Notes: generated from the letters alone by a model not told the origin. Positions 1-6,542 are shown, counted from the stretch's first letter. The stretch is 7,546 nucleotides of DNA from a bacterium (GCA_030607655.1 JAUWJN010000111.1:1-7546), one strand, 5' to 3'. Numbers and translations: made by a program.

Positions 1-1047
1 GCCAATTTTCTCACCCAATTGGCCAGTCTATCTATCTTGGCGTTTGGCTGTTACCATATTCTTTACGTCGGCGACTTGACCATCGGAAAACTGGTAGCTT
101 TCCAAGCTTATGTGGGGATGCTGTACGCGCCCATTATTGCCTTGGTTACTATCAGCGACATCATTAACTGGGCTTCGACGGCGGTGGAGCGCATTTTCGA
201 GACTCTGGATACCGTACCCAGTGTGCAGGAGGCCAAGGAGCCAATCCGCCTGAAAAGAGCCGCGGGCCGGGTGGAGTTTCGCCACGTATACTTCTCCTAC
301 GAACCTACTGAGCCGGTGCTGCACGATATTAACCTGGTTGCCGAGCCCGGCCAGGTCATCGCCCTGGTGGGGCCGTCCGGAGGCGGTAAGACCACTCTGG
401 TGCATCTGATACCACGGTTCTACGACCCCACCTCAGGCCAAGCACTGCTGGATGGCTATGACCTCAGAGACAGCTCCATAACGAGTCTGCGCCAACAAAT
501 CGGCATGGTGATGCAGGAAAGCTTCCTATTCTCCGGCACCCTGCGCGAGAACATAAAATATGGCAAGCCCGACGCTGGCGAGGAAGAGGTAGTGCAAGCT
601 GCCATCGCCGCCAACGCTCACGACTTTATTATGGAATTCCCCGACGGCTACGAGAGCCGCGTCGGCGAGCGCGGGGCGCGTCTGTCGGGGGGCCAGCGCC
701 AGCGCATCACCATTGCCCGGGCCATTTTGCGCAACCCGCGCATACTTATCCTGGACGAGGCGACCTCCGACCTGGACTCCGAATCCGAGGCCCTCATCCA
801 GCAGGCCCTGGAGCATCTGATGCAAAACCGCACGACCTTTGTTATTGCCCATCGGCTCTCTACGGTCATCAACGCCGACCGAATACTGGTCTTGGATAAG
901 GGAGAGATAGTAGAAGAGGGCACTCACGCCGAGCTAGCCACCGCCGGCGGAGTTTATGAGAAACTGTGTGAGGTGCAGTTCAAGCAGGCCCAACAGAAAA
1001 TGGACGAGCACGAGGCTGCCGCGCAGCGGCCAGCCCCTAGGCCGTAA
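1..1047 (+). CDS. ABC transporter, fused permease/ATPase (MsbA-like exporter), C-terminal part
   Basis: This is the C-terminal half of an exporter-type ABC protein that pumps a substrate, commonly a lipid, glycolipid or peptide, out across the inner membrane using ATP. The frame is open to base 1, so the true start and most of the membrane domain lie outside the window; the TTG at 19 is an internal Leu codon. The visible part begins with the last membrane helices (about 19-160) and then a complete nucleotide-binding domain. It shows Walker A GPSGGGKTT (370-396), the Q-loop Gln (514-516), signature LSGGQ (682-696), Walker B ending in LDE (Asp 754, catalytic Glu 757), a D-loop SDLD in place of the usual SALD, and the switch His (850-852). 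All catalytic residues are intact. The half-transporter layout implies a homodimer or a heterodimer with a gene upstream. The substrate is unknown; the neighbouring glycan enzymes make a lipid-linked glycan plausible (inference). The next gene follows after 34 bp on the same strand. Confidence 0.95.
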   Translation, partial: ANFLTQLASLSILAFGCYHILYVGDLTIGKLVAFQAYVGMLYAPIIALVTISDIINWASTAVERIFETLDTVPSVQEAKEPIRLKRAAGRVEFRHVYFSYEPTEPVLHDINLVAEPGQVIALVGPSGGGKTTLVHLIPRFYDPTSGQALLDGYDLRDSSITSLRQQIGMVMQESFLFSGTLRENIKYGKPDAGEEEVVQAAIAANAHDFIMEFPDGYESRVGERGARLSGGQRQRITIARAILRNPRILILDEATSDLDSESEALIQQALEHLMQNRTTFVIAHRLSTVINADRILVLDKGEIVEEGTHAELATAGGVYEKLCEVQFKQAQQKMDEHEAAAQRPAPRP

Positions 1048-1060
1048 AGATTGACGCGCC

Positions 1061-1078
1061 CCAAGCTTGGCTAGCTAG
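1061..1078. other. Two adjacent perfect palindromes ahead of the GHL10 gene
   Basis: CCAAGCTTGG (1061-1070) and CTAGCTAG (1071-1078) lie side by side, ending 3 nt before the ATG at 1082. They occupy the place where a Shine-Dalgarno site would be, and none is seen. They could be an operator-like site or chance. Confidence 0.3.
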
Positions 1079-1081
1079 AAT

Positions 1082-2227
1082 ATGAACATCTCTTCCTGGC
1101 CGGGACAATCGGCAGGCGGCTGGCTCTGGCTAACCCTGAGCCTGGGAATACTGGCGGCCGCCGGCCCCGCGAGACAAATAGGAGCTGCTCCCGACTTATT
1201 CTGGTCCCCCCGCTCCGAGCTGCGCGGCGTTTGGGCCCATTACTACGGTATCCCCGACTGGGCGCAGACTATGCGCAACCTGCATCAGGCTAACTTCAAC
1301 GCAGTCTTTCCCTATATGTGCAGTGCGGGAGTGGCTTATTATCCCAGTAGGTTGCTGCCTTTTTCCGAGACGGCTGGGCCCTACGACTACCTCGCCAAGG
1401 CCACCAGTGCCGGCCAACAATACGGAGTACAAATTCACGCCCGCATGCTGGTCCTGGAGGCGTTGTTCTCATCTGACCAGACCAAAGTCCAGCTTGCCCA
1501 GCAAGGCCGCTTAATGCGCAACTCCACCGGCGGAACCCTCCCCTGGCTGTGTCCGACCAATCCTTATAATCGCGAACAGGTGGTCGGAGTGGCCCGGGAA
1601 ATCGCCCGCAACTATCCGGTGGCAGGCTTGCAGCTTGATTATATGCGTTATCCCCACCGCGATTGCTGCTTCTGTGAGCACTGTCGCCGTAAGTTCGTTC
1701 ACGATACTTTTGGATCGGGGACGGAGGTGAGGTGGCCTCACGACGTAATCTCGGGGGCCTATAAAGATGCCTTCCTTCGTTGGCGGCAGGAGCAGATTAC
1801 CGGTCTGGTGCGGGAAATAAGGGAGGCGGTGAAATCTACCCGTGCCGACATTGCTCTATCGGCAGCAGTCTTTCCGAATTGGCGGTCAGCCCCGGAGCGA
1901 TTTGGGCAGGATGCGCAGGCGTGGATCGAGCAGGGTCTAGTAGATTTTATCTGCCCGATGAATTATACTGCCGATATCATTACTCTCATCGGATGGTTGC
2001 AGCAGCAGAGGGAATTGATTGGCGGGCGGGTGCCGTTGATGGCGGGATTAGGGCCGTTTAGTGATGCCTGCCAGTTCGATGGGCCGCACCAACTGCTTGA
2101 CCAAATCCTGATTGCCCGGGACGAAGGCGCCACCGGGTTTGTAATATTCAACTACAACGAGCAGTTCGCCCAGGATTATCTGCCCTACCTAGCGATGGGC
2201 GTGACCAGCACACCGGCCTCCCCGTAG
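1082..2227 (+). CDS. Secreted GHL10/DUF187-type glycosyl hydrolase-like protein
   Basis: Predicted extracytoplasmic glycoside hydrolase-like protein of the 'family 10 glycosylhydrolase' (GHL10, DUF187, YngK-related) group, a TIM-barrel family. The N-terminus has a Sec-type signal: a hydrophobic stretch at residues 13-28 (WLWLTLSLGILAAA), with cleavage probably near residue 36. The mature part opens with the family hallmark SELRGVWAHYY (45-55). It continues with a strand NFNAVFPYM (71-79), LQLDYMRYP (183-191, with Asp186 in the position typical of a barrel carboxylate), and DFICPMNYT (288-296). At 381 residues it is close to the family's single-domain size. Residues 195-201 carry four cysteines (CCFCEHC), which could be a small metal or disulfide site beside the barrel. 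The ATG at 1082 is chosen because the signal peptide begins there, but no clear Shine-Dalgarno sequence precedes it. It probably shares a transcript with the upstream ABC exporter. Substrate and activity are unproven; many family members have no assayed function. Confidence 0.88.
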   Translation: MNISSWPGQSAGGWLWLTLSLGILAAAGPARQIGAAPDLFWSPRSELRGVWAHYYGIPDWAQTMRNLHQANFNAVFPYMCSAGVAYYPSRLLPFSETAGPYDYLAKATSAGQQYGVQIHARMLVLEALFSSDQTKVQLAQQGRLMRNSTGGTLPWLCPTNPYNREQVVGVAREIARNYPVAGLQLDYMRYPHRDCCFCEHCRRKFVHDTFGSGTEVRWPHDVISGAYKDAFLRWRQEQITGLVREIREAVKSTRADIALSAAVFPNWRSAPERFGQDAQAWIEQGLVDFICPMNYTADIITLIGWLQQQRELIGGRVPLMAGLGPFSDACQFDGPHQLLDQILIARDEGATGFVIFNYNEQFAQDYLPYLAMGVTSTPASP

Positions 2228-2255
2228 CCCGGTTGCGAGCCTACGGATGCGCAAG

Positions 2256-2261
2256 TAAGGA
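2256..2261 (+). promoter_or_regulatory. Shine-Dalgarno site setting the start of the Zn-PLC-like gene
   Basis: TAAGGA complements the 16S rRNA tail and sits 8 nt ahead of the GTG at 2270, a normal spacing. The in-frame TTG at 2264 is only 2 nt away, too close for initiation from this site. This moves the start two codons inward. Confidence 0.55.
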
Positions 2262-2269
2262 ACTTGAAC

Positions 2270-3496
2270 GTGAGGAGTTATGCTCACAAAGAGATCGCAA
2301 AATGGGCGTGCAGCGAGTGCGACATTGAACTTAGGCCTGAAGTTGTTAGAGCCGTTGAAGAGGGTTCTGTCCTGCCTGATGCGCCACCGCCGGGCATGCA
2401 GGAGCCCATAGGACACCCACATCACTTACCCCGCGCTGTCGAGAAAAGGAGACATCAGGCTGTAATGAGGTGGCTGAGACGGGCACGTCAATTGTGGCTA
2501 ACAGACCGCCGCAGGGATGCTGCAAAGTGGTTGGGGATAGTTCTTCACTACGTTGCCGATGCATTTGTACCGAACGGAAGACAAGGACGACGAGCTGAAC
2601 ACGCGAGAATAGAGCATGAGTGCGATAGCATTCTCCACAGTGTATTCCCCTGGCCAAATTCTGCCGTTGAACACGAGTGGCACGACGCGCCGACCGTAGT
2701 AATTGGTCTTTATCAGCGATTAAGTCAGGGGCCAGTTCCACAGTCTCCCTCCAATATTGTTCGAGAAGCAGCACGCTACAGCTTGTTCTTTACCAAAGCT
2801 TGCTTTGCAGAGAAGACTTCTCCCGTAGAATGCTACGTCTCACAGATAGGAGAACCTTATCAGGACCGAGTATATGAGATACGCCACCATTACGATAGAC
2901 GAGTGGCGCCAATATGCCGCCAAGCAGACCATGAAGAAGAGGAGCTGGCGCAGCTACGCAAGCAACGAAAGGCCGATCTTATACAGGCCGGTGATAAAGC
3001 TCGCCACAGGTGGTCAAGGACGGGCGTTCATATCAGCCGGCTTACAGGCACGCTAGTAGTCGCTTTCGCAGGAATGGTCGGTTTGCAGCTTAATTACTGG
3101 ATTAGCGTATCATCACATATTGGCCCGATGCCCGGGTTATTTGATACCTTGCAGCCCTGGTGGCAGTTCCTATCTCTTGAAGTCTCCATGGTCGGAATAG
3201 CATTATATTGCTATTTCTGTTTCCTTGGACCGAATTTGGAGTTTCTCTTGGTCGAGTGGCAGCCGTTAAAACGGCTTAGGTGGGTGGGCCCTCTTGTGCG
3301 CCAGTACATGCGGCTACGAAGTGTAATCAAGTCTGTGAGGAGAGTAGAGCGAGAATACGAACAGCAATGTCGATTCGTCCAATACGAAATCAACAACCAA
3401 GTCGTGGCAGAACACAAGCCATACAGCGAATGGTATAACCCGCCGCAAATACCCGCATTGAACGTACCTACACTAACTCCGGGTACTTCCTGGTAA
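2270..3496 (+). CDS. Zn-dependent phospholipase C/S1-P1 nuclease-like protein with C-terminal membrane helices
   Basis: The N-terminal ~120 residues look like the all-helical zinc-dependent phospholipase C/S1-P1 nuclease superfamily (Zn_dep_PLPC, PF00882). Candidate metal ligands, numbered from the GTG at 2270, are His6 (YAHKEI), Asp37 (LPDAP), a His cluster at 49-52 (HPHH), HYVAD (His93, Asp97) and HARIE (His111, Glu115). Order and spacing fit the family pattern AH...D...H...HxxxD...HxxxE. The extra His usual six residues after the HxxxD Asp is missing (the sequence reads FVPNG). A charged, probably coiled-coil stretch (about 221-248) leads to two predicted membrane helices (about 259-280 and 299-320) and a basic, likely cytoplasmic tail of about 88 residues. 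No signal peptide is seen. Start: TAAGGA (2256-2261) lies 8 nt before GTG 2270 but only 2 nt before the alternative TTG 2264, so GTG is preferred. Base composition is lower in G+C than the neighbours. The phospholipase, nuclease or other activity cannot be decided here. Confidence 0.7.
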   Translation: MRSYAHKEIAKWACSECDIELRPEVVRAVEEGSVLPDAPPPGMQEPIGHPHHLPRAVEKRRHQAVMRWLRRARQLWLTDRRRDAAKWLGIVLHYVADAFVPNGRQGRRAEHARIEHECDSILHSVFPWPNSAVEHEWHDAPTVVIGLYQRLSQGPVPQSPSNIVREAARYSLFFTKACFAEKTSPVECYVSQIGEPYQDRVYEIRHHYDRRVAPICRQADHEEEELAQLRKQRKADLIQAGDKARHRWSRTGVHISRLTGTLVVAFAGMVGLQLNYWISVSSHIGPMPGLFDTLQPWWQFLSLEVSMVGIALYCYFCFLGPNLEFLLVEWQPLKRLRWVGPLVRQYMRLRSVIKSVRRVEREYEQQCRFVQYEINNQVVAEHKPYSEWYNPPQIPALNVPTLTPGTSW

Positions 3497-3523
3497 GCAG
3501 GTGATATATACACGGCAGTAAAC

Positions 3524-3546
3524 AGTGGACAGTGGTCAGTGGTCAG
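3524..3546. repeat. Tandem heptamer array, left inverted-repeat arm
   Basis: Three head-to-tail 7-bp units, AGTGGAC (3524-3530), AGTGGTC (3531-3537) and AGTGGTC (3538-3544), then AG. The array starts 28 bp after the stop codon of the Zn-PLC-like gene. It is the exact reverse complement of 3742-3764. Confidence 0.85.
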
Positions 3547-3617
3547 CAACGGCGGGTTGATCCATTCAAGGCGGGGGGACCTCGCTACACTTGACACAGC
3601 CTTCCTAAACGGCAGAG

Positions 3618-3643
3618 GCGGGAGGCGAGAAGCGGGAGGCGAG
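3618..3643. repeat. Two-copy 12-bp direct repeat, period 14
   Basis: GCGGGAGGCGAG occurs at 3618-3629 and again at 3632-3643, separated by AA. It is purine-rich on the plus strand and lies inside the inverted-repeat element. The second copy overlaps the left stem of the hairpin at 3639-3658. Confidence 0.7.
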
Positions 3644-3658
3644 GTTCTCTAACCTCGC
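3639..3658. other. Perfect 8-bp hairpin with CTCT loop
   Basis: GCGAGGTT (3639-3646) pairs with AACCTCGC (3651-3658) across a 4-nt loop. It lies between two convergent genes, so it could form in read-through RNA from either side. No T-tract follows on either strand, so it is not called an intrinsic terminator. An upstream ACCTCGC (3579-3585) could compete for the same left stem. Confidence 0.55.
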
Positions 3659-3670
3659 TCCACTGACGGC

Positions 3671-3687
3671 GCAGGTTGAGAACCTGC
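3671..3687. other. Perfect 7-bp hairpin with GAG loop
   Basis: GCAGGTT (3671-3677) pairs with AACCTGC (3681-3687). It shares the AGGTT/AACCT core with the hairpin 13 bp upstream. That makes it look like a second copy of the same structural unit or a piece of a dispersed palindromic repeat. No T-run follows, so a terminator role is doubtful. Confidence 0.5.
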
Positions 3688-3736
3688 CCTACGCGTTGTT
3701 TATGAGCCTATTTCCGGTTTCCTGTCTGCGTTCCCT

Positions 3737-3764
3737 GTCCACTGACCACTGACCACTGTCCACT
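3737..3764. repeat. Tandem heptamer array, right inverted-repeat arm
   Basis: Four 7-bp units on the plus strand: GTCCACT (3737-3743), GACCACT (3744-3750), GACCACT (3751-3757) and GTCCACT (3758-3764). The last 23 bases are the exact inverse of the left arm; the outer unit at 3737-3743 extends the array one unit further inward than on the left. It directly abuts the minus-strand stop codon at 3765-3767. Confidence 0.85.
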
Positions 3765-6542
3765 TCACTCCTGCATACCCCACGGGGAGCCGGGCATTTG
3801 CCGGACGGTCTTGGGCTTCTGGACCTCACCGCCGGCCTCCTGGAAATCCTTCAGTATCTCACCGCCCTCACCGTCTTTCCAGAACTCCGGACGTTTGAAA
3901 GCCCCGGAATACTCGCTCACATCCAGAATTACTGTATCAACGCGGCGCGAGCCATCCGGCCTAAGCAACGCCGCCCGCAGGAACTCAGGGGGGAAGGCTA
4001 TCTTGGTATCCAGGGTGGCCAGGCGCGAGCCGTATTGCGCCCGATATTCCTCAGCAGTCTCTTTGCTCCAGGTCAGCAGAAGCACCCGGGCGGAGCCAGG
4101 GATATTCGCAGGCCCATACTCAAAGGGCACTGCCGCCGGCAGTTGCGGCTCAGGCAGTGAGAGCTCCTGAGAATACTCCGGCAGCACTGTCACCTCCTCG
4201 CGCGGCCCTAGTTTTATACCCTCAACTTGCACCCAGTGCTGCCCATAGCGGCTGAAAGACCGGCCCTGGCGACCAGAGTGTTCCTGCCAGTTGCCTGTCA
4301 ATCTAGATAGTTGCCCGTACAACGGCAGAGTCAGATCCACGGTCAGGGTCTGCTCATTGTCATCCTCGCGCGCGACCGCGCCCCTCTGTCGGTCCAACTC
4401 CAGCCGCAGGCGGCAATCGCCTACCGGCAAGTTACGCACCTTCAGCCAGGCCCATGATTGCGGTATCTGGGGTCGGAGAGCGACCTCGCCACGGGGCGCA
4501 TCAGCCTTTAGGCCGGTTAGATAGTGCAATATGGCTTGAGCATTGATGCCGCCCTCCCAGGGGCGGATCCGGTTCTGGCCCCATACCTCATCACTGGGCC
4601 GGTCATCCGGCTCATTCATTTCCGCGTAGCCGCCGGAGCATTCCGCCGCTCGCAGCACTCCGGCCAAGGCTATCTCGGCAGCCGGATGGCCAATCTCAGC
4701 TAAGTTATACAATACATAGCCGACTGTCATCGGCCCGTAGTAGCCAAAGGAGGGGGTGAGGTTGACCGTGCCTTCCTCTTTCCACAGGTACTTGAGGGCA
4801 TTAAGCACGTTATTTTCTTGCTGACGGCCAGGCTGCGTGTAGCCTATCCACAACGGGCGCATATTGATGGGGGCAAAGGGGTATTCATGAACCTGAGGCG
4901 AGAAATCCGACATCGCCGGCGCATAGAATCCTCGGGTCGGTTGTCGGTACAGCCGCTCGGTAGTCCGCCGCACCTGTTGGGCTAAGCCCTGGTATTGCTG
5001 CGCTTCATCATTCTTGTCCAGGGCGGATGCCATCTCAGCCAGGCCCTCGGCCGCCGCTACGTACTCAAACGCTGAATCAGCCGAGCAGGCTTCCAGACTC
5101 ACGTAGTCACTAGCCTCGCGCCCAGCTTTGAATAAGAGGTAGCCAGGGAAGCGGTAGGTTTCGTCACCGTGGAAGGGCAGAGTGCCTCGCTCATCAACCT
5201 GCTGGCCCAACAGACAGCGTTCCAAATAAGGCCAGTGCCGCGCTATCAATTCCAGGTCGCCGGTGTACTTGTAGTACCAATAATGCTGCAAGATTACAAA
5301 GCTAGGCACCTCGGCCCGCTCCACCGGCACCTGGCTCCAGTCCGGCGGGACAATCTCGTCCTCAAATTGCAGGTCAAGAGGTAGATTATTGCCAATACAC
5401 TGCTGCTGAGCACAGCCGTTGAAATGATATTCCAGATGGCGCTTGACGGCGTCAAAGTCGCCACAGGCCAGCAGATACCGAATAGGCCCGTTGCTATCCC
5501 GGACCCAGGTGTAGCTGTAGCCGTCCATCGGCGAGAAGCCACCCTCATAGGCCTGCTGAATGGCACACAGATACTTCTGAATAGCGAGCAGTGCCACCAC
5601 TCTCTCATCCGAGCACTCTACTGTGACTGTCCGGCTCTGCCAGTCCGACCAGTAACGATGCACGTCGTCCAGCAGGCCAAAGCCCCGTTGGGAGATTTGG
5701 TCTAAAACGTTTTGCTCTTCAGCTTCAGAAGTGGTGAAGACAAGATATATCAGCTTGGCTACACTCTGGCCCGGCTGCAGGGTGCCTAACTCGCACTGCC
5801 ATGAGCTACCGATGTCGTCAAGCATCAGTGGGCGAACGTCACGGCTGAGGTCGGCAGGCAGCTCCGGGATAAGCCCGGTACTGGCTATGGTAGCCCTAGC
5901 GCCCAAAGCCCCGCCGCGCATTCGCCGGGTGCCCCGGGTGATGAGTATATCGCCACCAACCTGTTCGGCAGTAGAGGTAAAAGTTAGGGCTAAGGCTACC
6001 GCGGGTTGGGGCTTCCGGCCAGAATTGGTCGCTACCAACACCCGGATTAGAGCCGGAAACTCGGGACAGACAAAGTCGTAAGTGGTCAAGCCCAATCCAT
6101 TCTGTGCAGTTGATTGGGTATTGACGAGACCACCGGGTTTTATCCATCTTATCTTTTGCCGGGCCCAGGCGACTGGCTCTTCTCCGGCCATCAGCGAGGG
6201 TATAATTTGCCCGAAACGTCCTCCCGTTTTTTGATATTCGGGGCCGGCGACGTTTTCCAAGGTACCCCAGGGATATTTCAGACCCTCGTAGGCGAAGACA
6301 TAACCATTACCTAGAGGAAAACAACCCAGGTCCGAGTACCTGGGCACCTCTCCGCCGGCAAAATCGGCTGCTTGCTGCCAGGCGGGGAAGAATTCGTCCA
6401 GCCAGGGGTAGGTGGTGAGCAGTTCATCTTGGGTGAGTACACAGTGCTGGCGGTTGTAACGAGCCGTACCCCAGCGGCCACAGCCTCCAACTCCCACTAA
6501 TAGTGCCAGAATGCCCATCATTAGTAGCTTGCGATTATTCAC
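3765..6542 (-). CDS. Lipoprotein with predicted six-hairpin (alpha/alpha)6 glycosidase core
   Basis: A 925-residue predicted surface or periplasmic lipoprotein. The N-terminus has a basic NRK, a hydrophobic core and a lipobox VGGC, placing lipid attachment at Cys21. Gly22 gives no inner-membrane retention signal. Residues about 65-310 look beta-rich, as in the N-terminal sandwich of GH15/GH63/GH65-like enzymes. Residues about 310-680 look like an (alpha/alpha)6 toroid, with YSYTWVRDS (342-350) recalling the glucoamylase-type WxRD motif, YAEMNEPDDRPSDEVWGQ (639-656) and RPWEGGINAQA (660-670). Asp349, Glu644 and Glu652 are candidate active-site acids (inference). Residues about 685-790 resemble a C-terminal beta domain, and 800-925 form an extra domain that I do not recognise. 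The start is GTG at 6542; an in-frame TAA at 6546-6548 excludes anything further upstream, and internal ATGs would lose the basic n-region. The preceding Shine-Dalgarno sequence is weak. It lies 71 bp after the phosphodiester glycosidase gene and probably shares its transcript. The exact GH family and substrate are not assigned. Confidence 0.75.
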   Translation of the reverse strand: MNNRKLLMMGILALLVGVGGCGRWGTARYNRQHCVLTQDELLTTYPWLDEFFPAWQQAADFAGGEVPRYSDLGCFPLGNGYVFAYEGLKYPWGTLENVAGPEYQKTGGRFGQIIPSLMAGEEPVAWARQKIRWIKPGGLVNTQSTAQNGLGLTTYDFVCPEFPALIRVLVATNSGRKPQPAVALALTFTSTAEQVGGDILITRGTRRMRGGALGARATIASTGLIPELPADLSRDVRPLMLDDIGSSWQCELGTLQPGQSVAKLIYLVFTTSEAEEQNVLDQISQRGFGLLDDVHRYWSDWQSRTVTVECSDERVVALLAIQKYLCAIQQAYEGGFSPMDGYSYTWVRDSNGPIRYLLACGDFDAVKRHLEYHFNGCAQQQCIGNNLPLDLQFEDEIVPPDWSQVPVERAEVPSFVILQHYWYYKYTGDLELIARHWPYLERCLLGQQVDERGTLPFHGDETYRFPGYLLFKAGREASDYVSLEACSADSAFEYVAAAEGLAEMASALDKNDEAQQYQGLAQQVRRTTERLYRQPTRGFYAPAMSDFSPQVHEYPFAPINMRPLWIGYTQPGRQQENNVLNALKYLWKEEGTVNLTPSFGYYGPMTVGYVLYNLAEIGHPAAEIALAGVLRAAECSGGYAEMNEPDDRPSDEVWGQNRIRPWEGGINAQAILHYLTGLKADAPRGEVALRPQIPQSWAWLKVRNLPVGDCRLRLELDRQRGAVAREDDNEQTLTVDLTLPLYGQLSRLTGNWQEHSGRQGRSFSRYGQHWVQVEGIKLGPREEVTVLPEYSQELSLPEPQLPAAVPFEYGPANIPGSARVLLLTWSKETAEEYRAQYGSRLATLDTKIAFPPEFLRAALLRPDGSRRVDTVILDVSEYSGAFKRPEFWKDGEGGEILKDFQEAGGEVQKPKTVRQMPGSPWGMQE

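Larger units (their letters stand above)
3524..3764. repeat. 241-bp inverted-repeat-bounded element in the convergent spacer
   Basis: The spacer between the two convergent genes is bounded by perfect 23-bp inverted repeats, 3524-3546 and 3742-3764. Read inward from each end, both arms consist of AGTGGAC, then AGTGGTC twice, then AG. The interior (3547-3741) holds no convincing gene. It has a short direct repeat, two hairpins and a block resembling dispersed intergenic repeat sequence. The right arm ends at the base next to the lipoprotein gene's stop codon. Structurally it resembles a small non-autonomous palindromic or MITE/REPIN-like element. No transposase is present and no convincing target duplication is visible on inspection. 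Symmetric terminal arrays could instead be two independent copies of a dispersed heptamer repeat in opposite orientation. Confidence 0.6.

Noticed and set aside
526..927. Antisense open frames in the ABC transporter gene (also 28-405 and 648-923)
   Set aside because: They are mirror frames of a clearly coding, motif-rich ATPase domain in GC-rich DNA, with no recognisable protein of their own.
19..1047. TTG at 19 as the start of a short ABC protein
   Set aside because: The frame is open to base 1 and the sequence is in the middle of the membrane domain, so the gene is simply cut by the window edge.
3211..3597. Minus-strand open frame of 128 codons across the spacer
   Set aside because: It overlaps the end of the Zn-PLC-like gene in antisense, and its N-terminal part is the translated heptamer repeat. 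It shows no domain.
3639..3687. The two spacer hairpins as intrinsic terminators for the convergent genes
   Set aside because: Stems are short (8 and 7 bp) and no T-run follows on either strand. They are recorded as hairpins only.
3524..3764. CRISPR array
   Set aside because: The units are 7-bp head-to-tail copies with no spacers, arranged as two inverted blocks, and no cas gene is present.
3510..3775. Target-site duplication around the inverted-repeat element
   Set aside because: Bases just outside the arms (TAAAC on the left, TCACT on the right) do not match as a direct repeat.
5731..6081. Plus-strand open frames inside the lipoprotein gene (also 3798-4160, 3811-4170 and 5424-5705)
   Set aside because: They are antisense shadows of a well-supported coding sequence with no start signals or protein features.
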